A stretch of DNA of 64,000 nt, from contig JAOLZO010000001.1 in NCBI GenBank assembly GCA_028343845.1, forward strand, positions 54,507 through 118,506, given 5' to 3'. The translations under genes and the position numbers were made by a program. Numbering within the stretch: position 1 is the first letter of the stretch; each line of letters begins with the position of its first letter. This DNA comes from Verrucomicrobiota bacterium. Lineage in GTDB: Bacteria; Verrucomicrobiota; Verrucomicrobiia; Opitutales; Seribacteraceae. The notes under the pieces were generated by a model. It was not told where the DNA came from. It saw nothing but the letters and a program-made list of their open reading frames with translations, and ran no database searches. Of this stretch, positions 1 to 8,152 are shown piece by piece.

Positions 1-126
1 TCCGGTGCCAAGGACAAGCCCGTTGTCGTATTCTCCGAAAGAGTCGGTCTCATGACCCTCGATTGAAAGAGAGTCCCAGAGGCGGTAAACCAAGGCCTTG
101 GAGGAATCCGTGTCTTGCGGAGGCAT
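1..126 (-). CDS. Partial protein, N-terminus only (hypothetical)
   Basis: An open minus-strand frame runs from an ATG at 126 to the left edge of the window, giving 42 codons without a stop. The ATG lies one base after the stop of the upstream glycosyltransferase (TAG-T-ATG), the tight spacing expected of the next gene in the same operon. The visible peptide begins MPPQDTDSSKALVYRLWDSL and is too short to assign to a family. It is most likely another surface-glycan gene, judged only from position. Confidence 0.6.
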   Translation of the reverse strand, partial: MPPQDTDSSKALVYRLWDSLSIEGHETDSFGEYDNGLVLGTG

Positions 127-127
127 A

Positions 128-2062
128 CTATGGGACGTGTAGGGCAAGAAAGTCTTTCGTTGGTTTTAAGCCAAGCTTTTCCAGGCTTTCCGAAACTTGA
201 CGGTAATGCATCGTGCAAATAAGAACGAACGCGGATTCACCTCCTTCTAGAATCTCGGGGCTGAACACAGGCAGCCCGAGTACTTGATCGTCGATTTTCT
301 CCGAGCGGTCAATGAAACCTTGGGGGAACTCCTTTAGTAAATCCATCGCGGCCTTCACCTTTTGTCCCGCAACTCCCGCTCCCCAAAGAAAAATGGGTCT
401 GGAATTCGATTTTTCAAGTGCCTTTCCAATCTGTCGGGAGAGTTTGAGTTCGGGATGAATGATCCTTGGCTTGGATTTGATGATCCGCTCAACCTCAACC
501 AAGAGCCGTTCTTGAATTGTTAGATTCTGGGCAAGCAGAAGCCTTTCCCATGGAGGAGAAACTTCCTTTTCCTCGGTGGGCAGGCTCTCGTCAATCAACG
601 CGCGTATCCGGGCAAGCTTCTCTCGTGCCTCCGGATGCGGTTCCATTTCAGACACATGGGCGAGATAATTGAAGACGCGCTGACGCTCGATTCCGTAGCG
701 GACCGCCATGGACCAAGAGTCGTGCGCTCCCGAGAAACTCTTTCCCGTCCACTTCATCAACCCGTTCCATAGGTGAAGCCAGGGATCGGTCGGGTAGGCG
801 TGAAGAAATTGGATGATGCAACCTTGATGAAACAGGTCGTCCGAACCGGCTATTTCTTTGTCTGCCGCCAGGGCATCTGCGTTTTGCATACTTTCCATAG
901 ACGTGCGCAGCGGCTTGGCGAAATCCCCGATTGATTCGATGAGCAACCGGGCTCCGCTCTGGCTCGTCGAACCTTGGGATGACGAAACCTCTACCCTTGT
1001 CGGTGGTTTGGCTTCCTTCGGCCTGCTCAAAATTTTTGCGTAGAGTTTCTCGAACCTGTCGGCGGAAATTTCCGGATCAAAGTGCTTTCGGGCATAGGCT
1101 GCGGCGTTCTTACCGAGGCGCTCTCTTTCAGCTGGGTGATGATACAGGTGCTCCATGGCGAGCCGATAATCCTTTTCATTGTCAACAAGGAGTCCGGTTT
1201 CCTCATGTTGAATCAGGAAGGGTACTCCTCCATGAGGGGAACTGACTATGGGCAAACCCGCCCACATTACCTCCTGCAAGTTCAACTCGGCTGCGGCGAA
1301 AGTGTTTTCATTAAGTGGATACCCGTAGACGTCCATTTCCGAAATCACTTCTGCAATGTCCTCGACGTAGCCGAAAAAACGAAACCGATCCCCCATCCCC
1401 TGTTTTATGGACTGGTCCTTTAGTTCACCTAGGGAGCGACCTTGTCCGCAGACAAGAAACCTGACTTCGGGAATATCCAAGCTTTTGCACATGGCCAGGT
1501 AATCTCGGTGCATCTTCGCATAATCTATCGTACCAATGTAACCGATGTTGAAACCTTCGTGTTCTTTTTTTCGAAGGTTCCTGAGGCGACCGAAATTGGC
1601 CGGTATGTGAATGAATTCCTTCTTGCTGGGATTGGATAGGTTCTTAACGGAGGGAAGTTCCATGGAGTAGGGCGAGCAGGCCACGAAGTGATCCACCTTT
1701 GCCAGAAGATCCTCTGATATTACGTGCGGAGGAGCGTCTCCCGTGACTACAGACCAAAGAACCAACCGAGAGGGTGGGAGCGCTCGTGACAACAAATTTG
1801 CCGTTTCCGGGGTGTTCCACCAGTCGACTTGGACGATGTCCGCCTGCGCCATCAATTCATCGAGCTGCTCAGGGTTTGGCGCGTTAATGATGGGAAATGC
1901 TTCCTTCTCGAAAGATTGAGCTGTTTCGGGTTCGGCCTTTGCCAGTGAGACGAATAAGTGGCTGGAAGATCCCCGCAGCTGCAGCTGCCGGGCTATGTTC
2001 AAGGGAGATGCGGTTCCCCCTCCCCGAGATATTCTCGGAACCAAGTGAACAACGGAGATCAT
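128..2062 (-). CDS. GT4-type glycosyltransferase with C-terminal Rossmann-like domain
   Basis: A 644-residue protein. The first ~345 residues are a GT-B, GT4-like glycosyltransferase: an N-terminal HLVPRISRGGGTA loop, a central IGYIGTIDYAKMH segment, and an ENTFAAAELNLQEVMWAGLP stretch typical of the nucleotide-sugar-binding half. A linker of about 200 residues follows. Residues ~550-640 form a second domain with GAGVAGQKV and a later GFIDRSEK strand, like the NAD-type Rossmann fold at the C-terminus of some sugar methyltransferases and PglD-like proteins. The protein probably transfers a sugar in surface glycan assembly at the cytoplasmic face of the membrane; donor and acceptor are unknown. 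It lies 13 bp downstream of the TylF-like methyltransferase gene. Confidence 0.8.
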   Translation of the reverse strand: MISVVHLVPRISRGGGTASPLNIARQLQLRGSSSHLFVSLAKAEPETAQSFEKEAFPIINAPNPEQLDELMAQADIVQVDWWNTPETANLLSRALPPSRLVLWSVVTGDAPPHVISEDLLAKVDHFVACSPYSMELPSVKNLSNPSKKEFIHIPANFGRLRNLRKKEHEGFNIGYIGTIDYAKMHRDYLAMCKSLDIPEVRFLVCGQGRSLGELKDQSIKQGMGDRFRFFGYVEDIAEVISEMDVYGYPLNENTFAAAELNLQEVMWAGLPIVSSPHGGVPFLIQHEETGLLVDNEKDYRLAMEHLYHHPAERERLGKNAAAYARKHFDPEISADRFEKLYAKILSRPKEAKPPTRVEVSSSQGSTSQSGARLLIESIGDFAKPLRTSMESMQNADALAADKEIAGSDDLFHQGCIIQFLHAYPTDPWLHLWNGLMKWTGKSFSGAHDSWSMAVRYGIERQRVFNYLAHVSEMEPHPEAREKLARIRALIDESLPTEEKEVSPPWERLLLAQNLTIQERLLVEVERIIKSKPRIIHPELKLSRQIGKALEKSNSRPIFLWGAGVAGQKVKAAMDLLKEFPQGFIDRSEKIDDQVLGLPVFSPEILEGGESAFVLICTMHYRQVSESLEKLGLKPTKDFLALHVP

Positions 2063-2075
2063 TGTGCGGGCTGAC

Positions 2076-2993
2076 TCAGGTCTTGACGATCAGAGCGGTG
2101 TTTGGCGTAAGCTTTACGAGAGGGTAGTTCAGTCCCTTCTCAATGGAAAATTCCTCATAGGCTTTTCGTACTCCGTCCCAGTAATCGTAGTCGTCGAGAA
2201 TGACCCTGGCTCCCGGACTAAGGAGAGGAAAGAGGTTTTCGAGGACGCATAGAGTCGATTCGTACCAATCGCAGTCGATGTGTATGAAGGCAATTTGAGC
2301 GATTTCATCAACGTGGGCTCCGAGCGTCTCCTCAAACAATCCGGGGATAGGCTTGACGAAGGATTCGGAACCGACTTTACGGCAAGCCTCGAGCAATGAT
2401 TCCATAGGTGCGGAGCAGGTCCCTTTTCCCCAGCATGAACTTTGAGCATCCTGCCCATCCGCACGGTCTTCGGAACCAGGGGCGGGCATGCCGCTAAAGG
2501 TGTCGAAAGAATAGCAACGGCGGTTTGGAGAATCAGATTCGGCAATCAAGGCTCCCAGAAGGGCGCTTGACCCTCCTGCCGCTACGCCGCATTCGACGAA
2601 ATTCCCAGGAATGTTTTCCCGGAGAACGGCATTAGCGTTTTCGAAGAGATTGAGCAAATGCCTCATTGGCATCATAGTATGAAAACTAAGTTTCGATGCG
2701 ATTGCCTGGAATTTCGGGGACTCGCAATAGGCTTCAAGGTCAACCGAAGGGAAGAGTTCATTGTAGAGCAACTCCGCTTCCTCATTCTTTGGGTTAAGTC
2801 TCAGTTCCTCCTTGAGGCATTCTCTGGCCGTACCTTCGTATTTCTTGCCCAGTGCCAGAAAGCACTTTGCTCTCAGGAAGTCAGTGCCCATTGGTGTATT
2901 TGCCAAACTTTTCAGCTCAGCGAGGACTTTCATCGCATCCTCGATCAATCCTCTCTCCAAAAGTTCGCGAGCCTTTGGCAAAAGCTCATTCAT
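2076..2993 (-). CDS. TylF/MycF-family SAM-dependent O-methyltransferase
   Basis: A 305-residue protein. Residues ~105-300 match the TylF (macrocin O-methyltransferase) family: a FVECGVAAGGSSALLGALI SAM-binding segment, CYSFDTFSGMP, an acidic metal-binding HIDCDWYEST segment and VILDDYDYWDGVRKA. The first ~85 residues are helical and TPR-like, an extension not needed for the fold. The likely role is metal-dependent O-methylation of a sugar hydroxyl. Its start overlaps the stop of the upstream gene by 4 bp (ATGA), so the two are probably translationally coupled. The acceptor cannot be read from sequence. Confidence 0.85.
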   Translation of the reverse strand: MNELLPKARELLERGLIEDAMKVLAELKSLANTPMGTDFLRAKCFLALGKKYEGTARECLKEELRLNPKNEEAELLYNELFPSVDLEAYCESPKFQAIASKLSFHTMMPMRHLLNLFENANAVLRENIPGNFVECGVAAGGSSALLGALIAESDSPNRRCYSFDTFSGMPAPGSEDRADGQDAQSSCWGKGTCSAPMESLLEACRKVGSESFVKPIPGLFEETLGAHVDEIAQIAFIHIDCDWYESTLCVLENLFPLLSPGARVILDDYDYWDGVRKAYEEFSIEKGLNYPLVKLTPNTALIVKT

Positions 2994-4045
2994 CCTCTTG
3001 AGGGGTCATCCACCCCGGGGTTCTCTCCCGGTATATATTCCCATGACATTTCGTCCTTGGGCCGAATCTTCCAGCCGATCAATTCGGCAACCTGTTGTTC
3101 GGGAATCTTATTTTTCGAGCCCAATACCTCGTTAGACCATTCCTTGATCTGATTAGAATTTTCTATATCGGAGAAAAGAAAGGGATATCTTTCCCTGAGA
3201 ACTTCAATCTTTTGCTCCTCATCAACGATATCAATTAGATGAGGGTATTTTTCGTAAATGGGAGTGCTTAGATAATCTTCCCTCGGGCGGTTGTGTCCCT
3301 TCCCGTAATAAGAAACTTTGCATCCGGAAAATCCTGCATAAGGAACGTGCGAACCCATTGCATTGGTTGCCACGTATTCGAACTGGCAGAAGAGATTCCG
3401 CATTCGCTGGAGGGCAAAGGCGTCATGCAACCAGGCCCCCGTTACCCATGGAATGGCAGCATTTTCATAAATATCCAAGTAATTGTTTTTTTGCACGCAA
3501 AAGCCTCCTATACAAGCAACGACGGTGGAGAAACGCTCCCTTAGTTCATTTGCACTGTATGGGGTGCTCAAAGCCTTGCTACCTTCATAGTTCACATTGT
3601 TTTCCTTAACTGAATGCTCGGGGATTATTAGAAGGCTGTTGGGGATTCTATCGACGGTCGGCTCTTTGGTGTAGATGAAGGGGAGCCCTACGGCCTTTGA
3701 GTGTTGATAGCCGTGTTGTTTAAGGAAAATCTCTTGTTCTAGACTTGAGACTAGGTTAGGCACCTCCTTGGGTTCACAGCAAACCGTCGCATCCTCTAGG
3801 GCCAGAAGCTCAATTTGAGTCAATGGATACCGGCACCAACCATGTAGCCAAGATGCTCTTGTGTAGGGAATATCTGACAGTCCAAGGCTTCTTGCGATGT
3901 TGTTGCTGGCACCGTAGTAATCTATTTCAGCACTTGCCAATCGGCTAAATTCGATAGGAGGAAGATGCTGGACTATATTCTCAACCTGACGTGACAATTC
4001 GGGGTGCAGAGTCGATTGAGGGAGCTGCCCGCCTTCTTCAATCAT
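2990..4045 (-). CDS. Hypothetical surface-glycan protein, possibly GT-B-like
   Basis: A 351-residue cytoplasmic protein with no signal peptide or membrane segment; I do not recognise a named family. Its C-terminal half has an ordered series IIPEHSVKENN, IGGFCVQKNN, WVTGAWLHD, FEYVATNAMGSHVPYA and GCKVSYYGKG. This resembles the donor-binding half of GT-B enzymes, where a Ser/Asn-rich loop is followed by a Gly-rich turn. Conserved-looking Trp and His residues near position 85 (RASWLHGWCR) could belong to the acceptor side. Four-base overlap with the TylF-like gene supports a shared operon and a role in glycan assembly. Function is inference. Confidence 0.55.
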   Translation of the reverse strand: MIEEGGQLPQSTLHPELSRQVENIVQHLPPIEFSRLASAEIDYYGASNNIARSLGLSDIPYTRASWLHGWCRYPLTQIELLALEDATVCCEPKEVPNLVSSLEQEIFLKQHGYQHSKAVGLPFIYTKEPTVDRIPNSLLIIPEHSVKENNVNYEGSKALSTPYSANELRERFSTVVACIGGFCVQKNNYLDIYENAAIPWVTGAWLHDAFALQRMRNLFCQFEYVATNAMGSHVPYAGFSGCKVSYYGKGHNRPREDYLSTPIYEKYPHLIDIVDEEQKIEVLRERYPFLFSDIENSNQIKEWSNEVLGSKNKIPEQQVAELIGWKIRPKDEMSWEYIPGENPGVDDPSRG

Positions 4046-4081
4046 TGGGTTGGGTGGGATAGGCTAGCGGCATTAGAAATT

Positions 4082-6268
4082 TTAATCTGAGATGAAAATA
4101 GAGATGATTTCAGTCAATTCCCCTCTGCTCTTCTCGGGAAAAGGATTCACTTCGCCAAAATCTTGATAATTGAGATAGTCAAAGAAAAGGTTATTGCCTA
4201 TTTTCATGGCGTTTTCCTCAATCTCCGATGATTGCAAGGCCTTTGCCAAGACCACAAGACCAAGGGGAAAGGTTGTAAAGAGCGGTGCGAGTTTGGAGAC
4301 ATGTTGTTTCTCCTCAATCATTTCCTTAAAAGTTTCAATTACGGCTTCGGGTTTTCCGCAGAGGGTAAAAAGGACTATTTTATAAAATCGCGTATGTAGG
4401 TCAAAGGGCCGGAAGTCCAGTACTTCAGACTCCATTTGATCCATTGCGGAGAGGATGGGTTCCGACTTGTTGGTGGAGAAATATGAAAGAAGCAGATAGT
4501 GCAAAATATATTTGAATGAAGTCTTGCCTTCGGAAACCAGTTTTTGGGTGAGCTCGAACGCTTTTGTAGTTTCTCCCAATGCACAGGGAAGTAATGGTGA
4601 ATGTTTATTGTCATTAAATTCTTTTAGAGAATCGGGAAATAGATCTACGAATTGCTTCAAAAAGTCCTGAGCATTGTCCCTGTAAGACGGGAGAATCAGC
4701 TCTTGCTGAGAGGCATCACAGGCGGCGAGGGCCAAGTTGGGAAATTGTTTTTCCATTCCGGAGAAACTGTTCTTGTCCAAGTTGTTTTTCTGATCCAGCA
4801 AGGATAGTTTCGCCTTCCAAATATGGCCCTTGAGGGCAAATTCCAGGTCTCCTGCGATCAATTTGTCGCAGAACGTTCCCGCGACTTTCAAATTTTCGTT
4901 ACGAACGTTTTCATCCTTGGTCATGAGGCAAGAATGATATAGCAGTTCTCCGAGTCGAAGGGCATGTACTGAAGTTGTAGCGTTGTCGCATGCCTGCCAC
5001 CATTTGGAGGGGTTTACCCTCATCAGGGCATTGAACAAGCTGGTGACCGATGCTGCATTCGGAAGTTCCAGAACTTGGCGAGCAAAAGCAGGGTTGACGA
5101 ACGCCTTCTCTGAAGCGATCGGTTCGGTTTCCAAAATGGCTTCAAGGGAACTGATCCCTGCGGGATGTAATAACGAAGCGCTTTCAATCAAGCGGTCTGT
5201 GGAGATGCTTACGAATGGGAAACCCTTGCGCTGGACTTTGAAGTGAAGCAGTTTTTCCCACGAAATGGCTTGGTGAATGGAAGCGAGTCGGGAGCCTTTG
5301 CCTTGGGGTTCCGACAACTCGAGCTTTTCTTCAAGAGGCGGCAAAAGGCTATCGGTTGAAAATTGCGAAAGGATTTCCCTTGCACAGGCAGGGGATGGAG
5401 GAAAGCCCTTGCCTAGAATCTGCAGGATTTGAGCCCGAATGGACTGCTTTCTATTTTCATGACCTAGTGACGGCTCTTCCCCTTGAAAATCACAAAGAAA
5501 GTTTCTTAGCGGGCTTTCATGGGTGTTTTTTGGGTTTAATAGCTTCTGGTTATTGGAAGCTATTTTGCAGAACAAGCCAAATTGAGGATAATGCAATAGG
5601 CTGTAAATTGCTTCATAGTTTCCGAAAGTTTCGCAAATTTCCTCATAATCAGTACCGTCCGAATGACGAACAAATCTGAACTGGTCGAAATCCTGCAAAA
5701 CAGGAAGGTATTTTATAAGCGTGGAAAGGCGTTCGTCGGAAGGGTTATCCACATCACCGTAAACGATCAGCGTGCTGCCTTCGTTTTGTGTTTTGGACTC
5801 ACCCGGGGATGTTATACAAGGGGGTAGATATAATGAGTTTCTACAGAAATATTCCAAGTCGTCGGAGGATAACCCGGCTGGCATTTCATCAGGAAGGATT
5901 TCGGAAATAATCCCGTTTGCATTGCCTGACCGACAGGCAAGGATTTGCTCTTTCCAGTCCTGCTCAATTGGGCCGCAGAGGGCTCCAAAGGATTTTCCGG
6001 CAATCTGCGGAAGGGCGAGGGTGGCGGGCTCCAAGGCAAGGAGGATTAATTCAGGATCGTCGAAATCGATTGCGGTAACGAAGTCATCCTCGGCGGGCGC
6101 AACACCTTTTGCCTCTAGCAGGTGCTTAATACTTTCTTTGGTGGGGGAATCTTCCGTGAGCAAGATCTTGCCTTTGTATTTTTGAATAAGAGCGAGAGCC
6201 AAGTCCGGCCATCCCAGGAAGCCTACTGGCTTTAGGGATTTTGCTGTGACAAAAAGTTTATGGCTCAT
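4082..6268 (-). CDS. Large hypothetical protein (728 aa) in glycan cluster
   Basis: A large soluble-looking protein with no family I recognise. The ATG at 6268 is preferred over a TTG two codons upstream. The N-terminus (KLFVTAKSLKPVGFLGWPDL) and an early LIVYGDVDNP segment suggest an alpha/beta region of ~250 residues. The remaining ~450 residues are helical and TPR-like, for example ALGETTKAFELTQKLVSEGK near the C-terminus. There is no signal peptide, membrane segment or cysteine cluster. It lies 36 bp upstream of the 351-residue gene. About 180 bp separate it from the sulfotransferase gene, so it may head its own transcript. It could be a scaffold or a divergent glycosyltransferase with a TPR tail; both are guesses. 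Confidence 0.6.
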   Translation of the reverse strand: MSHKLFVTAKSLKPVGFLGWPDLALALIQKYKGKILLTEDSPTKESIKHLLEAKGVAPAEDDFVTAIDFDDPELILLALEPATLALPQIAGKSFGALCGPIEQDWKEQILACRSGNANGIISEILPDEMPAGLSSDDLEYFCRNSLYLPPCITSPGESKTQNEGSTLIVYGDVDNPSDERLSTLIKYLPVLQDFDQFRFVRHSDGTDYEEICETFGNYEAIYSLLHYPQFGLFCKIASNNQKLLNPKNTHESPLRNFLCDFQGEEPSLGHENRKQSIRAQILQILGKGFPPSPACAREILSQFSTDSLLPPLEEKLELSEPQGKGSRLASIHQAISWEKLLHFKVQRKGFPFVSISTDRLIESASLLHPAGISSLEAILETEPIASEKAFVNPAFARQVLELPNAASVTSLFNALMRVNPSKWWQACDNATTSVHALRLGELLYHSCLMTKDENVRNENLKVAGTFCDKLIAGDLEFALKGHIWKAKLSLLDQKNNLDKNSFSGMEKQFPNLALAACDASQQELILPSYRDNAQDFLKQFVDLFPDSLKEFNDNKHSPLLPCALGETTKAFELTQKLVSEGKTSFKYILHYLLLSYFSTNKSEPILSAMDQMESEVLDFRPFDLHTRFYKIVLFTLCGKPEAVIETFKEMIEEKQHVSKLAPLFTTFPLGLVVLAKALQSSEIEENAMKIGNNLFFDYLNYQDFGEVNPFPEKSRGELTEIISIFISD

Positions 6269-6452
6269 AACCAAGCGTATCGTTGATCAGGTTTAAGCAA
6301 AGGAAGTGGCTGAGTAATCCCCTCGGTTGTGAAGGGGGAAATTGGATTTAAGTATTTTGATGAAATATATCTGACTCGAGAAGGTCTCCTTTTAGGAAAG
6401 AGTAAGTATAGCCGAGGATCTGTATGGGAAAAAGGTTTTTCTCAAGCACTTG

Positions 6453-7832
6453 CTACGAATTGAGGGGACCATCGAAAAGGATGCGCCTGGTCCTCTTGTT
6501 CATCAGGAATACAAGCCTTCCCAGTGGATAGAAAATTGGCAAAACAAGATAGTAGGTAAGGCGTTTTGCGAATTCGGTTGGGCTTTGCCGAAACCCGTGG
6601 AGGAGCCAGTTTAAGTGAGGGATCTCTCCCTGCAAGGGAAAGAGCATGCGCATCCAGATCGATGCTTCGTTATTGATTAATGGAGCATCTGAGGTGAAGT
6701 CGTACCCGTAAGTTTCGATTTCGTGGCGAAAAAAGTATTCCAACAGATAGAGTTCATTTTTCGATAGACGCTTTTTCCACCTTTCAGTTACATAGGAATT
6801 GGGTCCGGTTACTTTGCTTGAAATCTCGTCCGGGTCGTTTTGCAAAGGTCCGCTGTTCTTGGTCTGGTAGCGGTTGCTGTATCCTCCCGTACCTTTCCAT
6901 TCATGCCCCAACATGGTGGGGAGATAGTCGGGTTGATCCCAATTTGCGTTGTAGCTGATTTGCAGGTTTTGGGACAATTTCTTCATGGTTGGTTTAAACC
7001 GCAGGTTAAGATCTTCATTCCAGACTGTAAGGAAGAGTCCGGGTTTTTGTGATTTCTTGTTTTCGATGGCCCGAAAAGTTTGGATAAAGTAAAGTATCCA
7101 GAAGGCGAAAACGAATGGTCCGCTCATCGATAGGCGACAGTCTATTAAGTCTTTCACCTTTGCGAATATATGAAAGGAGTCGAGGGCATACATGTTTCCA
7201 AGTTGATTGACAAACTGATGATTGGAGGACGCAAACCCTGCCCTTGGATCACGAACGAGATGAATGAACTTGGCGTTTGGGGAGTCTTTGATTGCATGTT
7301 CGATAACTCGTCCGCTGAATCCACTGAAAACGTTTTCCGTTCTTAGGGAAATTGAGTCCGTGAGGATCAGGAATTTGATTTCCTCCATTTTTCTTCCAAG
7401 TGCCTTGGCTATGGCGAAATAAGATGCAAAGATGACTTCTTTTGCGGAAACGGAATCCTTGCTCAAGATAAGCTGATCGAAAATTGCCCTGACCTTCCGC
7501 CGGTCGATCGCAGTTTCCGGGTTTCCGCCAAAGCGGTATACCAGCTCATGGTCCGCATCACTTAATTCGTGATAGAAGAACCTAAAGTAGGACGTTTTCG
7601 TCCAGAAGGCTTGCGCTTTGCGGGAATCAACCTCTTCAGTGTCTCCAAATTCCGTAATGAAATAAGAGGTGCAGTAATGAATCCAAGGAATGGAAAGTAC
7701 CTCCGGATGTTCGTCGAATAAGGTCTGGAAGAATCCATTGCCCGCCCGTCCCGCATGGTCTATAAGATATAGGGGGCGAACCTTCTTGAAAAAGTCCCTG
7801 AACTCCTCAAGTTCCGCACTTTTTTCACTCAT
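6453..7832 (-). CDS. PAPS-dependent sulfotransferase domain protein
   Basis: A 459-residue protein with both PAPS-binding signatures of the sulfotransferase family. The 5'-phosphosulfate loop is near residues 24-40 (DHAGRAGNGFFQTLFDEHPE) and the 3'-phosphate site near ~200-214 (HLVRDPRAGFASSNHQ). The family transfers sulfate from PAPS to hydroxyl or amino groups of carbohydrates, lipids or small molecules. In this neighbourhood a surface sugar is the likely acceptor. At the C-terminus a hydrophobic stretch (LTYYLVLPIFYPLGRLVFLM) could anchor the protein to a membrane. Its ATG overlaps the stop of the upstream ORF (TAATG), implying coupled translation. No PAPS synthesis genes are in the window. 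Confidence 0.8.
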   Translation of the reverse strand: MSEKSAELEEFRDFFKKVRPLYLIDHAGRAGNGFFQTLFDEHPEVLSIPWIHYCTSYFITEFGDTEEVDSRKAQAFWTKTSYFRFFYHELSDADHELVYRFGGNPETAIDRRKVRAIFDQLILSKDSVSAKEVIFASYFAIAKALGRKMEEIKFLILTDSISLRTENVFSGFSGRVIEHAIKDSPNAKFIHLVRDPRAGFASSNHQFVNQLGNMYALDSFHIFAKVKDLIDCRLSMSGPFVFAFWILYFIQTFRAIENKKSQKPGLFLTVWNEDLNLRFKPTMKKLSQNLQISYNANWDQPDYLPTMLGHEWKGTGGYSNRYQTKNSGPLQNDPDEISSKVTGPNSYVTERWKKRLSKNELYLLEYFFRHEIETYGYDFTSDAPLINNEASIWMRMLFPLQGEIPHLNWLLHGFRQSPTEFAKRLTYYLVLPIFYPLGRLVFLMNKRTRRILFDGPLNS

Positions 7833-8095
7833 TATGTTTTTTTTGCATCAAGAACATATAGGTTGCAGAACTGGTGGGGGAAGAGCCGGATCAGAACTTT
7901 CTGGAAAAGGTTTCCAAGTGGGGACAAAAGATAGCCATCTCGTCGCCCTAGGATTGCATCAAAGGCCTTGTGCCCTTTTGCCCGAAAAAATCTCGATTTG
8001 TAAAGCAGATGCATATTTTCGACAGGCCTGATTTTCGTAACTGAAAACCCTTCCTTCTGAAAAGCCTGAGCAAACTCCCCTGAACTGAGGTTCAT
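7832..8095 (-). CDS. Methyltransferase C-terminal fragment (probable remnant)
   Basis: An 87-residue ORF that looks like the last third of a class I methyltransferase: LSSGEFAQAFQKEGFSV matches the usual C-terminal helix-strand, and NLYVLDAKKT resembles the common final strand. No SAM-binding motif is present. The frame stays open upstream of the ATG for 19 more codons, back to the TGA that ends the 340-residue methyltransferase, and both ORFs are in the same frame. No ribosome binding site precedes the ATG. The stop overlaps the sulfotransferase start. It is probably the tail of a second methyltransferase whose front was deleted; a separate small gene or a stop within one long protein are alternatives. 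Confidence 0.5.
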   Translation of the reverse strand: MNLSSGEFAQAFQKEGFSVTKIRPVENMHLLYKSRFFRAKGHKAFDAILGRRDGYLLSPLGNLFQKVLIRLFPHQFCNLYVLDAKKT

Positions 8096-8152
8096 CTTGT
8101 GGAACTTCAGCTCAGATTTTCGATCACGAGAGGTGAAGTTGTTGTTTGCTAT

